This document shows, piece by piece, positions 28,157 through 36,668 of a DNA stretch of 38,307 nucleotides. The notes beneath the pieces are model-generated. The model was not told the DNA's origin. It ran no database searches and was given only the letters and a program-made list of their open reading frames with translations. Position 1 is the stretch's first letter. Each line of letters begins with the position of its first letter. The DNA lies in contig QHNT01000274.1 of assembly GCA_003218515.1 (NCBI GenBank), positions 1 through 38,307 on the forward strand, given 5' to 3'. The DNA comes from Verrucomicrobiota bacterium (GTDB taxonomy: Bacteria; Verrucomicrobiota; Verrucomicrobiia; Limisphaerales; AV2). A program made the position numbers and the translations under genes.

Positions 28157-29464
28157 TCACTTGATTTTGCCGAGCATCTGGTAAATCCAAATCAAAGCAG
28201 TGTCCGCGACCCGCTCTCCGGCTCCAACTTCCGCCGGCGCGACCGCGTGGTCGGCTCCGTAACCTCCTTCCGAAACGGCTTCAATGGTCGGGAAATATTG
28301 ATGATAGCCGTTGCAGTAACCGAAGAAAAACAGCTGCTTTACCCGCGCCCGTTCCTTCAAGCGGATCGCGTGGTTGCAGAAGAATTCGCCCGACACACCC
28401 ACGAGGGCGATGTCGCCATTGAGCAAAGCCACGGTCAACCTCGGACGAACACCGTCGGCATATTCGTCCACGTAGTTGGCTACCAGTTCCGGAAAAAACG
28501 CGACTGAGTACGCGCCGCGAGTCAGTGGGTCCGACAAATCGGTCCGGGACGCAAACCTGAACCGTTCCTCGCGCACGGCCAGCGATGGACGGACGACTTC
28601 ACGAGTGGTCAGCGATGAAGTCAGTTTGACGGCCGCGCGGCCAAGCGCCCGGCCAAATGCCGCGTATCCGTTGTTTGTCCCTTCGTTCACGGACATATCG
28701 CCTGACGCGCCCTGCATAAAAATCGCCGCGGCTCCCATCTCCTGTTCGACCGCCGCCTTCATCGCCCCGACATAATCGGCGGAAAACTTCAGAGTGCTCG
28801 CGGGAATCATCGTCGGATGCGCGGCGAAGTTTATCAGCACAGCGATCGGTTTGCCGGACAAATCGTCAAACCGCATCAGGGCCAATTCATGGTCGATTGG
28901 CTTTGGTTCGATTTTTGTGTGACGATTGCGGTTGAAGCCGTCCAGCCTGACCGAACCGGTCGCTACTTTCGCGGGAGTCAATTTGGAGTTCGCTTCAACA
29001 ATGGCGGCCACAACCTTCTCCTCCATTTCCTTGTAGTAGCGCAACGCGGCATCGAATTTCCCTTTGCCTTCGCCTTCCTCGTCGGAAAGTTCCAGCACCG
29101 GCCCGTGGTGCGTGTGCGAGCCGGCGATGAAGGAGTGTTCTATACCGGCCGCGGATTTGATCCGCTGTCGAATGGTTTGCAACGAATTCTCGGACGGCGA
29201 CCGTCCCAGGTCCAGTCCCACAATCGCGAGTTTGTTGGTTCCCCCTTCAAGGACCAACGCACTGGCATAGAGCGGATCGAGCGCGCCGGTGGAAAGGGCG
29301 TCGTGCCGCGCGCCGTAGCCCCACATCGGCACCGCCTCCTTCGGGGTGATGTCGCGTTTGGCGGTTCCAACTTTGAACGCCGGGCTGGACGACTCGGCCC
29401 GGACGAAAGTCGAGACGGCGAGGAAGACTGCCGCACACACTCCGCGGCGAAACGAGGAATTCAT
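28157..29464 (-). CDS. Exported neutral/alkaline ceramidase-family hydrolase
   Basis: The 435-aa protein has a signal peptide (AAVFLAVSTFVRAESS). The neutral ceramidase-type N-terminal domain follows: FKVGTAKRDITPKEAVPMWGYG, the zinc-site-like SHTHHGPV, NRNRHT, INFAAHPTMIP, FSADYVGAMK and the nucleophile-region pattern GASGDMSVNEG. True ceramidases hydrolyse the amide bond of ceramide. Many bacterial members, especially in Planctomycetes and Verrucomicrobia, have no proven substrate. The C-terminal Ig-like domain of classical ceramidases is absent. It lies between the YVTN-type propeller gene (98-bp gap) and the CotH gene (79-bp gap), all on the minus strand, so an operon is possible. Confidence 0.85.
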   Translation of the reverse strand: MNSSFRRGVCAAVFLAVSTFVRAESSSPAFKVGTAKRDITPKEAVPMWGYGARHDALSTGALDPLYASALVLEGGTNKLAIVGLDLGRSPSENSLQTIRQRIKSAAGIEHSFIAGSHTHHGPVLELSDEEGEGKGKFDAALRYYKEMEEKVVAAIVEANSKLTPAKVATGSVRLDGFNRNRHTKIEPKPIDHELALMRFDDLSGKPIAVLINFAAHPTMIPASTLKFSADYVGAMKAAVEQEMGAAAIFMQGASGDMSVNEGTNNGYAAFGRALGRAAVKLTSSLTTREVVRPSLAVREERFRFASRTDLSDPLTRGAYSVAFFPELVANYVDEYADGVRPRLTVALLNGDIALVGVSGEFFCNHAIRLKERARVKQLFFFGYCNGYHQYFPTIEAVSEGGYGADHAVAPAEVGAGERVADTALIWIYQMLGKIK

Positions 29465-29562
29465 TCGAGAACCTTATGCAATTTGACCGGGTCGCCAAGC
29501 GTGATCTGGTCGGCTGAAACGGGTTCCGTGCGCATCAACCGCGACGAGTTGCCAGCACCGCG

Positions 29563-30738
29563 CTACGGACGCGTCCGGCGCCCGAGTCCAAACTGATCTC
29601 CGGCGCGAATCGGCTCGCCGTCCTTAAAATCGATCTCCAACATCTTCTCACTTTGCACGTCAGTGCCGTGCTCATCCTTCAGCCCGGCGACGATTTTCCT
29701 CGTCGCCACCTCAATGACATCCCCCGTGGAAGGGTAGGCAAATCTGCCCTCGAAGCTGAACGTCACCCAACCCGGTTGATCGCGCAACGCGATGCTGGCG
29801 ACCGGTTTCGGCGGCAGCACGGTCGCGTTTGTAGCCGCCGACGCAAGGAGGCGGACATCGAAGATGTGTAATCGGCTGTTGTGCGCGTCGGTCAGCCAGA
29901 GTTCCGTTTCATCCGGCGTCAGACCGATGCCGTGGCTCGGACAGCCGTGCCTTTTCGTCGGCCCTTTCTCGAACCCCTTCACTTCCACCCGGTGCAGTTT
30001 TTTGCCGCTGACCAGGTCGCCGACTTCAAAGCCCAGCAACTCGTTCACGTTTACGAAGCACAACGTCCCGCGTCCGTTCACCGTGAACGGACGGATGAAA
30101 TTACCGAACGGTCCGACCTCGCGAATCACCTCGTGCGTCCGGGTATCCGTCACGCGGAGGATGGGCGACGCCAGGCCGGCCAGATACGCATGAGCACCGT
30201 CAAGGCCGATGATCGTGTTGTGCGCGCCGGAGTTGGTCACGATCTTCCTGATGACCTCGCCGCTGCCCGCGTCCACGACATGCCAATGCGCTTTTTCGAG
30301 CGACGGGAGATAAATCACTTTGCCGTCCGGGGAGATCGCCATGCGATCGCATCCGCCTTCATAAACGTTTTCCCAAAGAGTTTTTTCGGTGATGAGGTCA
30401 AAGCAGGTGAGCGTCCTGGTCGTGCTGACGTAAAGCCGCTTGGTGACCGCGTTCGCGCAGATGCCCTTGACGTTCAGCGGCTGGCCCTTCTCGTCGAGTC
30501 CAGAGGAAGGAATGCGCTTCACGAAACGGTGGCCGTGGTCAATGTCGAACACGAGCACGCCGTGCCCGCCATATTCGAGGTAATTGCGAATGCCCGGTTC
30601 CGCCACGTAGAGGAATTTTCCGTCGGGTAGTTTTCCCTGAGTTGTTGCGGCAACGCTGTCGCCGCTTCGGGACAAAAACAACGCGCAGAGGCAAAGAGCG
30701 ATAAACTCCGGACGCCGGCCGTGCAGAACTGTTTTCAT
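29563..30738 (-). CDS. Exported YVTN-type beta-propeller protein
   Basis: The 391-aa protein starts MKTVLHGRRPEFIALCLCAL and has a signal peptide ending near DSVAA. The body shows repeating propeller blades: KFLYVAEPGIRNYLEYGG, VLVFDIDHGHRFVKRI, KRLYVSTTRTLTCFDLITEK, RMAISPDGKVIYLPS, AYLAGLASPILRVTDTRTHE, TLCFVNVNELLGFEVGDL and GIGLTPDETELWLTDAHN. This matches YVTN/NHL-like seven-blade propellers that bind ligands in the periplasm or outside the cell. No catalytic residues are recognisable. It is the first of three minus-strand genes for secreted proteins and lies 48 bp downstream of the methyltransferase gene, also on the minus strand. Confidence 0.8.
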   Translation of the reverse strand: MKTVLHGRRPEFIALCLCALFLSRSGDSVAATTQGKLPDGKFLYVAEPGIRNYLEYGGHGVLVFDIDHGHRFVKRIPSSGLDEKGQPLNVKGICANAVTKRLYVSTTRTLTCFDLITEKTLWENVYEGGCDRMAISPDGKVIYLPSLEKAHWHVVDAGSGEVIRKIVTNSGAHNTIIGLDGAHAYLAGLASPILRVTDTRTHEVIREVGPFGNFIRPFTVNGRGTLCFVNVNELLGFEVGDLVSGKKLHRVEVKGFEKGPTKRHGCPSHGIGLTPDETELWLTDAHNSRLHIFDVRLLASAATNATVLPPKPVASIALRDQPGWVTFSFEGRFAYPSTGDVIEVATRKIVAGLKDEHGTDVQSEKMLEIDFKDGEPIRAGDQFGLGRRTRP

Positions 30739-30786
30739 AAGAAGAGCGGGTTTCTGCGTCTGACACTAGCCCGCCGCCGGCGGATG

Positions 30787-32079
30787 TCAGGCAGATTTTC
30801 GGAACACGACGATCCGATTCGTGTTCGTCCCTTTGGCGTTGTTATCCACGCCCCAGCAATTCGCGGTCTTGGTGAATTTCTGATCGTTGATGAGCACCAG
30901 CCGCGGCTCCAGTCCCGCTGCCACGCCGCACGTCAGCACTGCTTCCTCCAGCTTGATTTCACCGCCGCGGACTTCGCCGACTTCAAAAGCGACGTGACCT
31001 CCCCGCCGCAAGACGCGAACCAGCTCGCGCAAAACGTCCGTCATCGCCCGTTGCCACTCATCCAATTTGCTCGCGACGGTAATACTCACTGAATGCGGAT
31101 CAACCCCGATCAACCAGCACCGCAGCCAATTGTCGCCGGCATAGTCCACCACGTCCAGAAACGGCGGCGAGGTGACGACCAGCGAGACGCTGTCGCTGGC
31201 GATCTCCGGTGTCGCCGAGGAGCGTTGCGTCAGCAGGCGCGCCTGGCTGCCCGCCCGTGACAGGTCGCCGCGAACCCTTTGGTTGCAGTCCGCGAGCAAC
31301 TGTCGGGTCTTCCGACAAATCAGGTCGGGGACCTTTCTGCGCGGAGGCGTCTGGCTGCGTCTCTGGTTAATCCTCCTTTGGGACTTGATCGAAACGGCCT
31401 GATTGGGCGGCAAAGTGTAAACCGAGAAAAAGCCGGGCGAATGGCCGGTCAACCGATTCAACGCGACCATCCAGATCCATTCATCAACCGCATCCAGCAC
31501 GGCCCCGGCCTTTCCTTGCAACAGGTATTTCTTGAGTGAGCAGATTTCCTTCAGCGTTTCCGGATGATAAAAGACCAGCAGGTCTTCCGGGAATTCGTCG
31601 GTGTCAGTGAAGTCGATTATTTTCAGGCGTTCCGCGACCTGCTGCAACGTCGGCGGATTCAAACGTGGTCGCGTCAGGAACGAACTCAGCGGATTGATAT
31701 CGCAGCCGCACGGGACGCGGCCCAGCAAGGCGGCTTCGATCACCGTGGTGCCTCGGCCCATAAACGGGTCATAGACGACCTCGCCCGGTTCCGTGAGGTG
31801 CTCGATGAAAAATCGCGGGAGTTGTGGCTTGAAGCACGCGCGATATGAGATCTCGTGAAGGCTGCTCGCCGCTCTCTGCCGGGCCGTCCAAAACTCATTG
31901 ACGCAGGTCAGCACCTCGATGGAGTCGGCAGAGAAAGTTTGAGCCTTGGTTTGGATACATCGCGTCGCTTTTCCAAACTCCCGAAAAGAAAGCAGTTGTT
32001 CGGCGAACGGGCCTTTCCAGCGGGTCTCGGCGCGAGGCTCAAGAGGCAAATCGAATTCCAAGTTGTCTTCCAGCGGCAT
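30787..32079 (-). CDS. Solitary site-specific DNA methyltransferase (amino-MTase family)
   Basis: ATG 32079 (MPLEDNLEFDLPLEPRAETR) gives 430 aa; the track ORF from 32274 adds 65 unlikely residues. The SAM-binding motif I is DPFMGRGTTVIEAALLGR and the catalytic motif IV is TSPPFLDVVDYAGDNW, in that order, separated by about 190 residues. The C-terminal part has RELVRVLRRGGHVAFEVGEV and TKTANCWGVDNNAKGTNTNR. TSPP is the motif of N4-cytosine (or some N6-adenine) methyltransferases; an RNA substrate is not excluded. No restriction endonuclease gene lies next to it, so it may be an orphan regulatory methylase. The basic central stretch (KSQRRINQRRSQTPPRRK) could contact nucleic acid. Confidence 0.8.
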   Translation of the reverse strand: MPLEDNLEFDLPLEPRAETRWKGPFAEQLLSFREFGKATRCIQTKAQTFSADSIEVLTCVNEFWTARQRAASSLHEISYRACFKPQLPRFFIEHLTEPGEVVYDPFMGRGTTVIEAALLGRVPCGCDINPLSSFLTRPRLNPPTLQQVAERLKIIDFTDTDEFPEDLLVFYHPETLKEICSLKKYLLQGKAGAVLDAVDEWIWMVALNRLTGHSPGFFSVYTLPPNQAVSIKSQRRINQRRSQTPPRRKVPDLICRKTRQLLADCNQRVRGDLSRAGSQARLLTQRSSATPEIASDSVSLVVTSPPFLDVVDYAGDNWLRCWLIGVDPHSVSITVASKLDEWQRAMTDVLRELVRVLRRGGHVAFEVGEVRGGEIKLEEAVLTCGVAAGLEPRLVLINDQKFTKTANCWGVDNNAKGTNTNRIVVFRKSA

Positions 32080-32406
32080 CAAGTCAAGGATTGAACCTGC
32101 TCTGCCGCTTTCACGCGAGAAATTTTCGTGGATAATCCCGGGTTGATTGGACCTACATCCCGGTTCGATTGCACCAGGCGAAATTGCGACTGAAACGTAA
32201 CCCTCCGTTAATCTTTTCGACACAGTGCCGCATATTCTTACGCCATCCGATTCGTTGACTTGACTCAGACCCAAATCAGAGTCTCATCGCATTCACGATG
32301 GAATACTCATCCTCTCGCACAACAGCTTCTGTAACCTTCACTCCGGCGCCATCTCAAATGCTCGATCATGGTTGAACGCCTGAAATACTCCCGTGTCTGA
32401 CTCACT

Positions 32407-32907
32407 ATGCGCCTGGAAGACCATGCTCGCTTGGACGATTTGGTGGAATCGACGATTCTTTTGGTTGAAGATAACGAAGATGACATTCTGCTGTTAGAGC
32501 GTGCCCTCCGAAACGCGCGCCTGGCCAATCCACTGAAAGTGGTCAAGGACGGGGAGGAAGCCATCAAATATCTCTCCGGAGACTCCGCCTACGCTGATCG
32601 GACTCGCTATCCATTTCCGTTCCTCATCCTGCTGGATCTCAGGTTGCCGAGACTCTCCGGCTTCGAAGTGCTCGCCTGGATTCGCGACCAGCCGGACTTC
32701 GGTGAGTTGATTATCGTCGTGCTCACGAATTCCGATCACGTCCCGGACGTGAGCAAGGCGCGCGACCTGGGGGCCAACTCCTATTTGGTGAAGCCGGGAA
32801 CCTTTGAGGAACTGGTGGAAATGGTGAAACGGATCAAAGGCCGTTGGTTGCTGCTGAACCAGCTGCCCGAGGAACCTGTTTCAGGGGAGGCTCATCCCTC
32901 GGCTTAG
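32407..32907 (+). CDS. Single-domain response regulator (Rcp1-like)
   Basis: The 166-aa protein consists of one receiver domain. The acidic pocket is in ILLVEDNEDDILLLERAL, the phospho-acceptor Asp is in LILLDLRLPRLSGFEVL, the conserved Thr is in VVLTNSD and the Lys is in SYLVKPGTFEEL. There is no DNA-binding or enzymatic output domain. The extended insert AYADRTRYPFPF before the acceptor strand is characteristic of the Rcp1/CheY-like proteins that pair with PAS/GAF or phytochrome histidine kinases. No kinase gene is adjacent; the MASE1 sensor is 31 kb away and its output domain is unseen. The ATG at 32407 is a reasonable start. Confidence 0.9.
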   Translation: MRLEDHARLDDLVESTILLVEDNEDDILLLERALRNARLANPLKVVKDGEEAIKYLSGDSAYADRTRYPFPFLILLDLRLPRLSGFEVLAWIRDQPDFGELIIVVLTNSDHVPDVSKARDLGANSYLVKPGTFEELVEMVKRIKGRWLLLNQLPEEPVSGEAHPSA

Positions 32908-32943
32908 CACAGAAATGCCCGTGCAATGTGGACGTTCCGAATT

Positions 32944-33004
32944 CCCCTCACCCGGCCTTCGGCCACCCTCTACCCATCCGATGGGGAGAGGGCAGGGTGA
33001 GGGG
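32944..33004. repeat. CCCCTCACCCGGCC...GGTGAGGGG palindrome
   Basis: CCCCTCACCC and the adjoining GGCCTTCGGCC hairpin, then CCCATCCGATGGGGAGAGGG and CAGGGTGAGGGG, form a long imperfect palindrome between the convergent response regulator and GH39-like genes. It is nearly identical to 37492-37551. Confidence 0.85.
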
Positions 33005-33072
33005 CGCTGTCCAGTTTGGCGTCGTCATCGTAAAGAAGCGTTACGGACAAATCCAGCGCGGGGAGCGAAGCG

Positions 33073-34428
33073 TTACTGACCGATCTCGATCCAGTCCACG
33101 TCATAGGGTTCAAGTTTCGTCCGGACAGGTTGAGCTTCCAACTCTCCAGCGCTTCCCTGGCGAATCACCGCCAGGTTGTTTACCGGCGCGCTCGCATCCA
33201 GCTTCATGAAGCGGAACTGGCCGCGCTGGCCTTTGGGAAAACGGACGACCGCTTCGACCACTTCGCCCGGGCCGGGAGACGGAAAATTCCAAAACACAAC
33301 GTGATTCCAGCTTCCGTTTCGCGCGGCAAAGGCTTTCACGTCCCCGCTGGTCCCGCTCACGGCGAGCTTTTGTCCTTTGATCAAACTGAGCAAGCGAAAG
33401 GCGTAGTAGGCCGGTCGCACGCGGCCCTGGTTGTCCCAGAGTCCGTCATACTGCGGCATGACGTTCCACCAGTGCGCCATGAAGTCTGTCCCCTGCGCGG
33501 ACATCCACGGGGAAAATCTCGAAGGGTCCACGAAAAAGTCCCGAATATGGTAATAGGCCGCGCGCGCGAGGCCCTCTTCGTAAAAGTCGTGCGTCGTCTC
33601 AAGCACGAACGCGGGTTGAAAGGCGGGCGTCAGCACGGGGTTCCCGAGCGACATGTTCCATTCGTCCAGAATAGTTTCCGTTCCGGCCAGTCGCAGGTGC
33701 TTGGCTAGTTTGGCTTTCACCTCTTTGATGCTCTGGCGGAGTTGACCGGGATTGTTGCTGTAAAGATGCCAGGAGAAAAAGTGGAGCGGCGCGCCGCCTT
33801 TGGCGCAGTGTTCAATCAGCGCATCGCCCAACCGACTCCGGTAACCCGCCAGGGCCGGTCCGCCCACTCTCGCTTTCGGATCAGCCCGTAGAATCGCGTT
33901 CGCCGTGTGCGTGTAATAAGCGACGTAATCTTCGGGCTTGAAGCGATAAGGGCAGCCGCCGTCCTCGCCGATGTCCGGCTCATTTCCCACCTCCCAATAC
34001 TCAACGCCGTATCGCCGGCGCTGATTGCAGTGTTTGACCAGCTCAAAGACCAGTTTCTCCCAGTCCTTGTAATGGGTGGGATGCACGACGTCCTGTTCGA
34101 TCTTCGGAAAGAGCACGCGCGGCTTGAAACACAGACACAGGAGCGGCCTCGCGCCCGTGGCGAGGATGGCTTCGATGCTGTGGTCCAGCGTGTCCCAATG
34201 GTAACGTCCGGGCTTTGGGTAAAGATCGAAGTATTCCTGGACAAAAAGACGGATCGTTCGCGGCTGAAGCTGGGCAAGCTGGTCAAGGTGCGCAGCGATC
34301 ATTGGCTTCTCTGAAAGCCCACCCTGGCCCAAGGCATAGCGCGTCAAATCGATCTCCCCGATGGTCTGCGTGGTATCGACGACCAACTCAACCGTGGCGG
34401 CGAGCGCAGACCGGTCGAGCAGCGACAT
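33073..34428 (-). CDS. Secreted GH39-like (clan GH-A) glycoside hydrolase
   Basis: From ATG 34428 the protein is about 451 aa, beginning MSLLDRSALAATVELVVDTT. The body looks like a TIM-barrel glycosidase: RTIRLFVQEYFDLYP, YHWDTLDHSIEAILATGARPLL, the acid/base candidate E150 in YWEVGNEPDIGED, FFSWHLYSNNP and the nucleophile candidate E256 in ETILDEWNMSLGNP. The last 100 residues form a beta-rich domain. The NEP and DEW motifs suit GH39/GH-A retaining enzymes such as xylosidase/iduronidase types. The substrate is not predictable. The normal signal peptide is not clear: upstream of M1 the frame stays open for 140 codons, but through palindromic repeats. The original 5' end may have been replaced by these repeats. 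Confidence 0.75.
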   Translation of the reverse strand: MSLLDRSALAATVELVVDTTQTIGEIDLTRYALGQGGLSEKPMIAAHLDQLAQLQPRTIRLFVQEYFDLYPKPGRYHWDTLDHSIEAILATGARPLLCLCFKPRVLFPKIEQDVVHPTHYKDWEKLVFELVKHCNQRRRYGVEYWEVGNEPDIGEDGGCPYRFKPEDYVAYYTHTANAILRADPKARVGGPALAGYRSRLGDALIEHCAKGGAPLHFFSWHLYSNNPGQLRQSIKEVKAKLAKHLRLAGTETILDEWNMSLGNPVLTPAFQPAFVLETTHDFYEEGLARAAYYHIRDFFVDPSRFSPWMSAQGTDFMAHWWNVMPQYDGLWDNQGRVRPAYYAFRLLSLIKGQKLAVSGTSGDVKAFAARNGSWNHVVFWNFPSPGPGEVVEAVVRFPKGQRGQFRFMKLDASAPVNNLAVIRQGSAGELEAQPVRTKLEPYDVDWIEIGQ

Positions 34429-34455
34429 TCCAAGCAGCAGAATCGCGCAGCGGGA

Positions 34456-34799
34456 CCATGAACCCAATCGTCCTCGTGCTCGTCCTCGTGCTCGTCCTCG
34501 AAACCAAGAGGAGACGAATCGAGGACGAGGACGAGAACGACGAGGAGGACGAAGGGGCAGGTTCATGGAGAGCCTCCTTTCGCTTTTGCGCGCGCATTGG
34601 GACCATGAACCGCTGCGCCTCACAGAGGCGCGGTCCGGACGGCGGGTCTGCGACCCGCAGCCTGCTCGGTTCACGGAAAGCCTACTTTCGTTTTTTCGCA
34701 TGTAGCGGGACCATGAACCAAATTGGCACCCCTCTCCCTGCCCTCTCCCCGCAAGGCGGGGAGAGGGTGGCCGAAGGCCGGGAGAGGGGCGGTTCATGG
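34456..34799. repeat. Array of three palindromes bounded by CCATGAACC / GGTTCATGG
   Basis: Three units follow one another: 34456-34567 (stem TCCTCGTGCTCGTCCTCG-type), 34602-34675 (GAGGCGC/GCGGGTCTGCGACCCGC-type) and 34711-34799 (CCCCTCTCCCTGCCC-type). Each begins CCATGAACC and ends GGTTCATGG or GGTTCACGG. The 34- and 35-bp spacers resemble each other (A[G/A]AGCCT[C/A]CTTTCG...GGGA), and GGGA precedes each unit. The inner stems are unrelated in sequence. The array lies upstream of, and in an open frame with, the GH39-like gene. Confidence 0.88.
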
Positions 34800-34961
34800 G
34801 AATCGTGGGAAGAAATCGGGCAGATTTCATAAACGGTTTGCCGGTCACCTTAGAAACTCCTGGTTGGAAGACAAGTTCAAGCAGCCGCCTGCGGGGTTGA
34901 ATCCCCTCCGCATGGAGGCTTGTCGTAAGGAGGGCCGTTCGTTAAGACTCTTGCTCAAGGC

Positions 34962-36443
34962 ATGACGCATTTCTCCTGGCTGGATGGCAGCATTGTGGGG
35001 CTTTACCTCCTCGCCACCATGATTGCCGGGGTCATGGTGCGGAAATACGTCGCCAGGGTGGAACACTTCCTGGTGGCGGGGCGCGAGATGAACGTTTACC
35101 TCGGCATCGCGTCGCTGGCGGCCACCGAGTTTGGCATCGTGACCTGTATGTACACGGCGCAAAACGGTTACGAGAAGGGATTCGCCGGCGCCATTCCCGG
35201 CATCTGCCAGGCCATCGCCATGGGATTCATCGGCCTGACCGGCTTCTGCATCAAACCGCTGCGCGATTCCGGCGCGATGACCATCCCGGAAATGTTCGAG
35301 AAACGCTTCGGTCCGCGCATTCGCTGGGCGGCGGGCGTGGTCATTGTCCTGGGTGGCTTGCTGAACATGGGCGTGTTCCTGCGGACGGGCGGCGAGTTTC
35401 TCGTGCTCGTGTGCGGGTTCGACGTGAAGTATCTGGAAATCGCCATGACCGCGCTGCTCGTCGGCGTGGCGGTTTACACCATCCTCGGCGGGATGCTCTC
35501 CGTGCTCGTCACCGACTTCCTACAATTCGTCGTCATGAGCGCCGGCCTGATTGTCGTCACTGCGCTCATCCTGGCAAATATCGGCTGGGGCAAACTGGTG
35601 AGCACTGTGCAAATTCATTACGGCGCCGGCGGTTTCAATCCGTTGCTGAACCCGAGCATGGGCTGGCCGTACGTGCTTTTCAATCTCCTGCTCAACACGG
35701 CCGCCACACTCACCTGGCAGGCGACCATCGCCCGTGTGCTGGCCGCCAAGGACAGCGCGACCGGACGAAAGATATACACGCGCACCGCGTTCTTCTTCGT
35801 CTGTCGCTTTCTCATCCCCGGCATCTGGGGCATCGCCGCGCTGGCGGCGCTCGGACCGGCCATGCCCGGCGACAACACGCTGCACGCCATGCCCAGGTTT
35901 CTCAGCACGTTCGTTCCTGTCGGTGTCATGGGGGTTCTGGTGGCGGCGATGCTCGCGGCGGACATGAGCACCGATTCGTCCTATATGCTCACCTGGGGCA
36001 GCGTCATGTACAACGACGTGCTCGCGCCATTCCGCAAGTCAGCCTGGTCCGAGCGCCAGGGGCTGCTGGTCAACCGGGCGATCATTGCGTTGATTGGCGT
36101 GTTCCTGCTGTTTTACGGGCTCTGGTATCCGCTCAAGGGCGACCTCTGGACCTACCTGGGTGTCACCGGGACAATTTACCTGTCGAGCATGACCATGCTG
36201 CTGATCGCCTGCTGCTATTGGCGCCGCGCGAACAACTGGGGTGCAGCCGCGGCCATCGTTTGCGGCGCGGTCGTGCCGATTTGTTATCTGATTATCGAAC
36301 AGGTCCCGAAAACGAAGCCTGTCGCGGCAAAAATCGGACCGTACTATTCAGGCATCGCGACTTATCTGTTGGTCGGTGCGGCAATGGTGGTCGGTTCACT
36401 GCTGAAACCGCGGGACGAACAGCGCGCTCAACCCGGCGTCTGA
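34962..36443 (+). CDS. Sodium:solute symporter (SSS family)
   Basis: The 493-aa protein has about 13 membrane helices and the SSS family pattern: an N-terminal helix (SIVGLYLLATMIAGVMVRKY), AGREMNVYLGIASLAATEFG, PLRDSGAMTIPEMFEKRFG, ILGGMLSVLVTDFLQFVVM, LTWQATIARVLAAKDS and MGVLVAAMLAADMSTDSSYM. The family couples Na+ uptake to import of sugars, inositol, amino acids or organic acids. The substrate cannot be read from sequence, though sugar or polyol uptake would suit MIOX and the glycosidase. The ATG at 34962 has no clear Shine-Dalgarno sequence. A 54-aa membrane protein gene starts 15 bp after its stop, so the two are very likely co-transcribed. Confidence 0.9.
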   Translation: MTHFSWLDGSIVGLYLLATMIAGVMVRKYVARVEHFLVAGREMNVYLGIASLAATEFGIVTCMYTAQNGYEKGFAGAIPGICQAIAMGFIGLTGFCIKPLRDSGAMTIPEMFEKRFGPRIRWAAGVVIVLGGLLNMGVFLRTGGEFLVLVCGFDVKYLEIAMTALLVGVAVYTILGGMLSVLVTDFLQFVVMSAGLIVVTALILANIGWGKLVSTVQIHYGAGGFNPLLNPSMGWPYVLFNLLLNTAATLTWQATIARVLAAKDSATGRKIYTRTAFFFVCRFLIPGIWGIAALAALGPAMPGDNTLHAMPRFLSTFVPVGVMGVLVAAMLAADMSTDSSYMLTWGSVMYNDVLAPFRKSAWSERQGLLVNRAIIALIGVFLLFYGLWYPLKGDLWTYLGVTGTIYLSSMTMLLIACCYWRRANNWGAAAAIVCGAVVPICYLIIEQVPKTKPVAAKIGPYYSGIATYLLVGAAMVVGSLLKPRDEQRAQPGV

Positions 36444-36458
36444 AACGAGAATTCAATC

Positions 36459-36623
36459 ATGACTAAACACTGGTTCTGGCTGCTGCTGACGATGGTCGCT
36501 CTGGTTTGGTACTCCACCGTGACGGTTTACGTCGCTGTCCGAGGCACATTCGACATCCGGCAAATGCTACGACGGCTGAGGGACAGAGAAAGAGAGAAGC
36601 ATCCGCCTGGACCGAGCGACTGA
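36459..36623 (+). CDS. 54-aa single-span membrane protein downstream of the symporter
   Basis: Too short for the ORF track. The predicted sequence begins MTKHWFWLLLTMVALVWYST with one hydrophobic helix (residues 5-28), followed by a basic and charged tail (RQMLRRLRDREREKHPPGP). ACGAGA lies 11 bp before the ATG. The 15-bp spacing from the symporter stop, on the same strand, suggests translational coupling and perhaps a role as a small symporter partner. I do not recognise a named family. Confidence 0.65.
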   Translation: MTKHWFWLLLTMVALVWYSTVTVYVAVRGTFDIRQMLRRLRDREREKHPPGPSD

Positions 36624-36668
36624 TGGTCCGCGCGGGCAAGGACAAGGGGTCGGTCATACATCGCGGTT

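Noticed and set aside
35411-36466. Plus-strand ORF of 351 aa within the symporter
   Set aside because: Frame-shifted shadow, rich in Arg, His and Gly; the SSS frame is clearly the real one.
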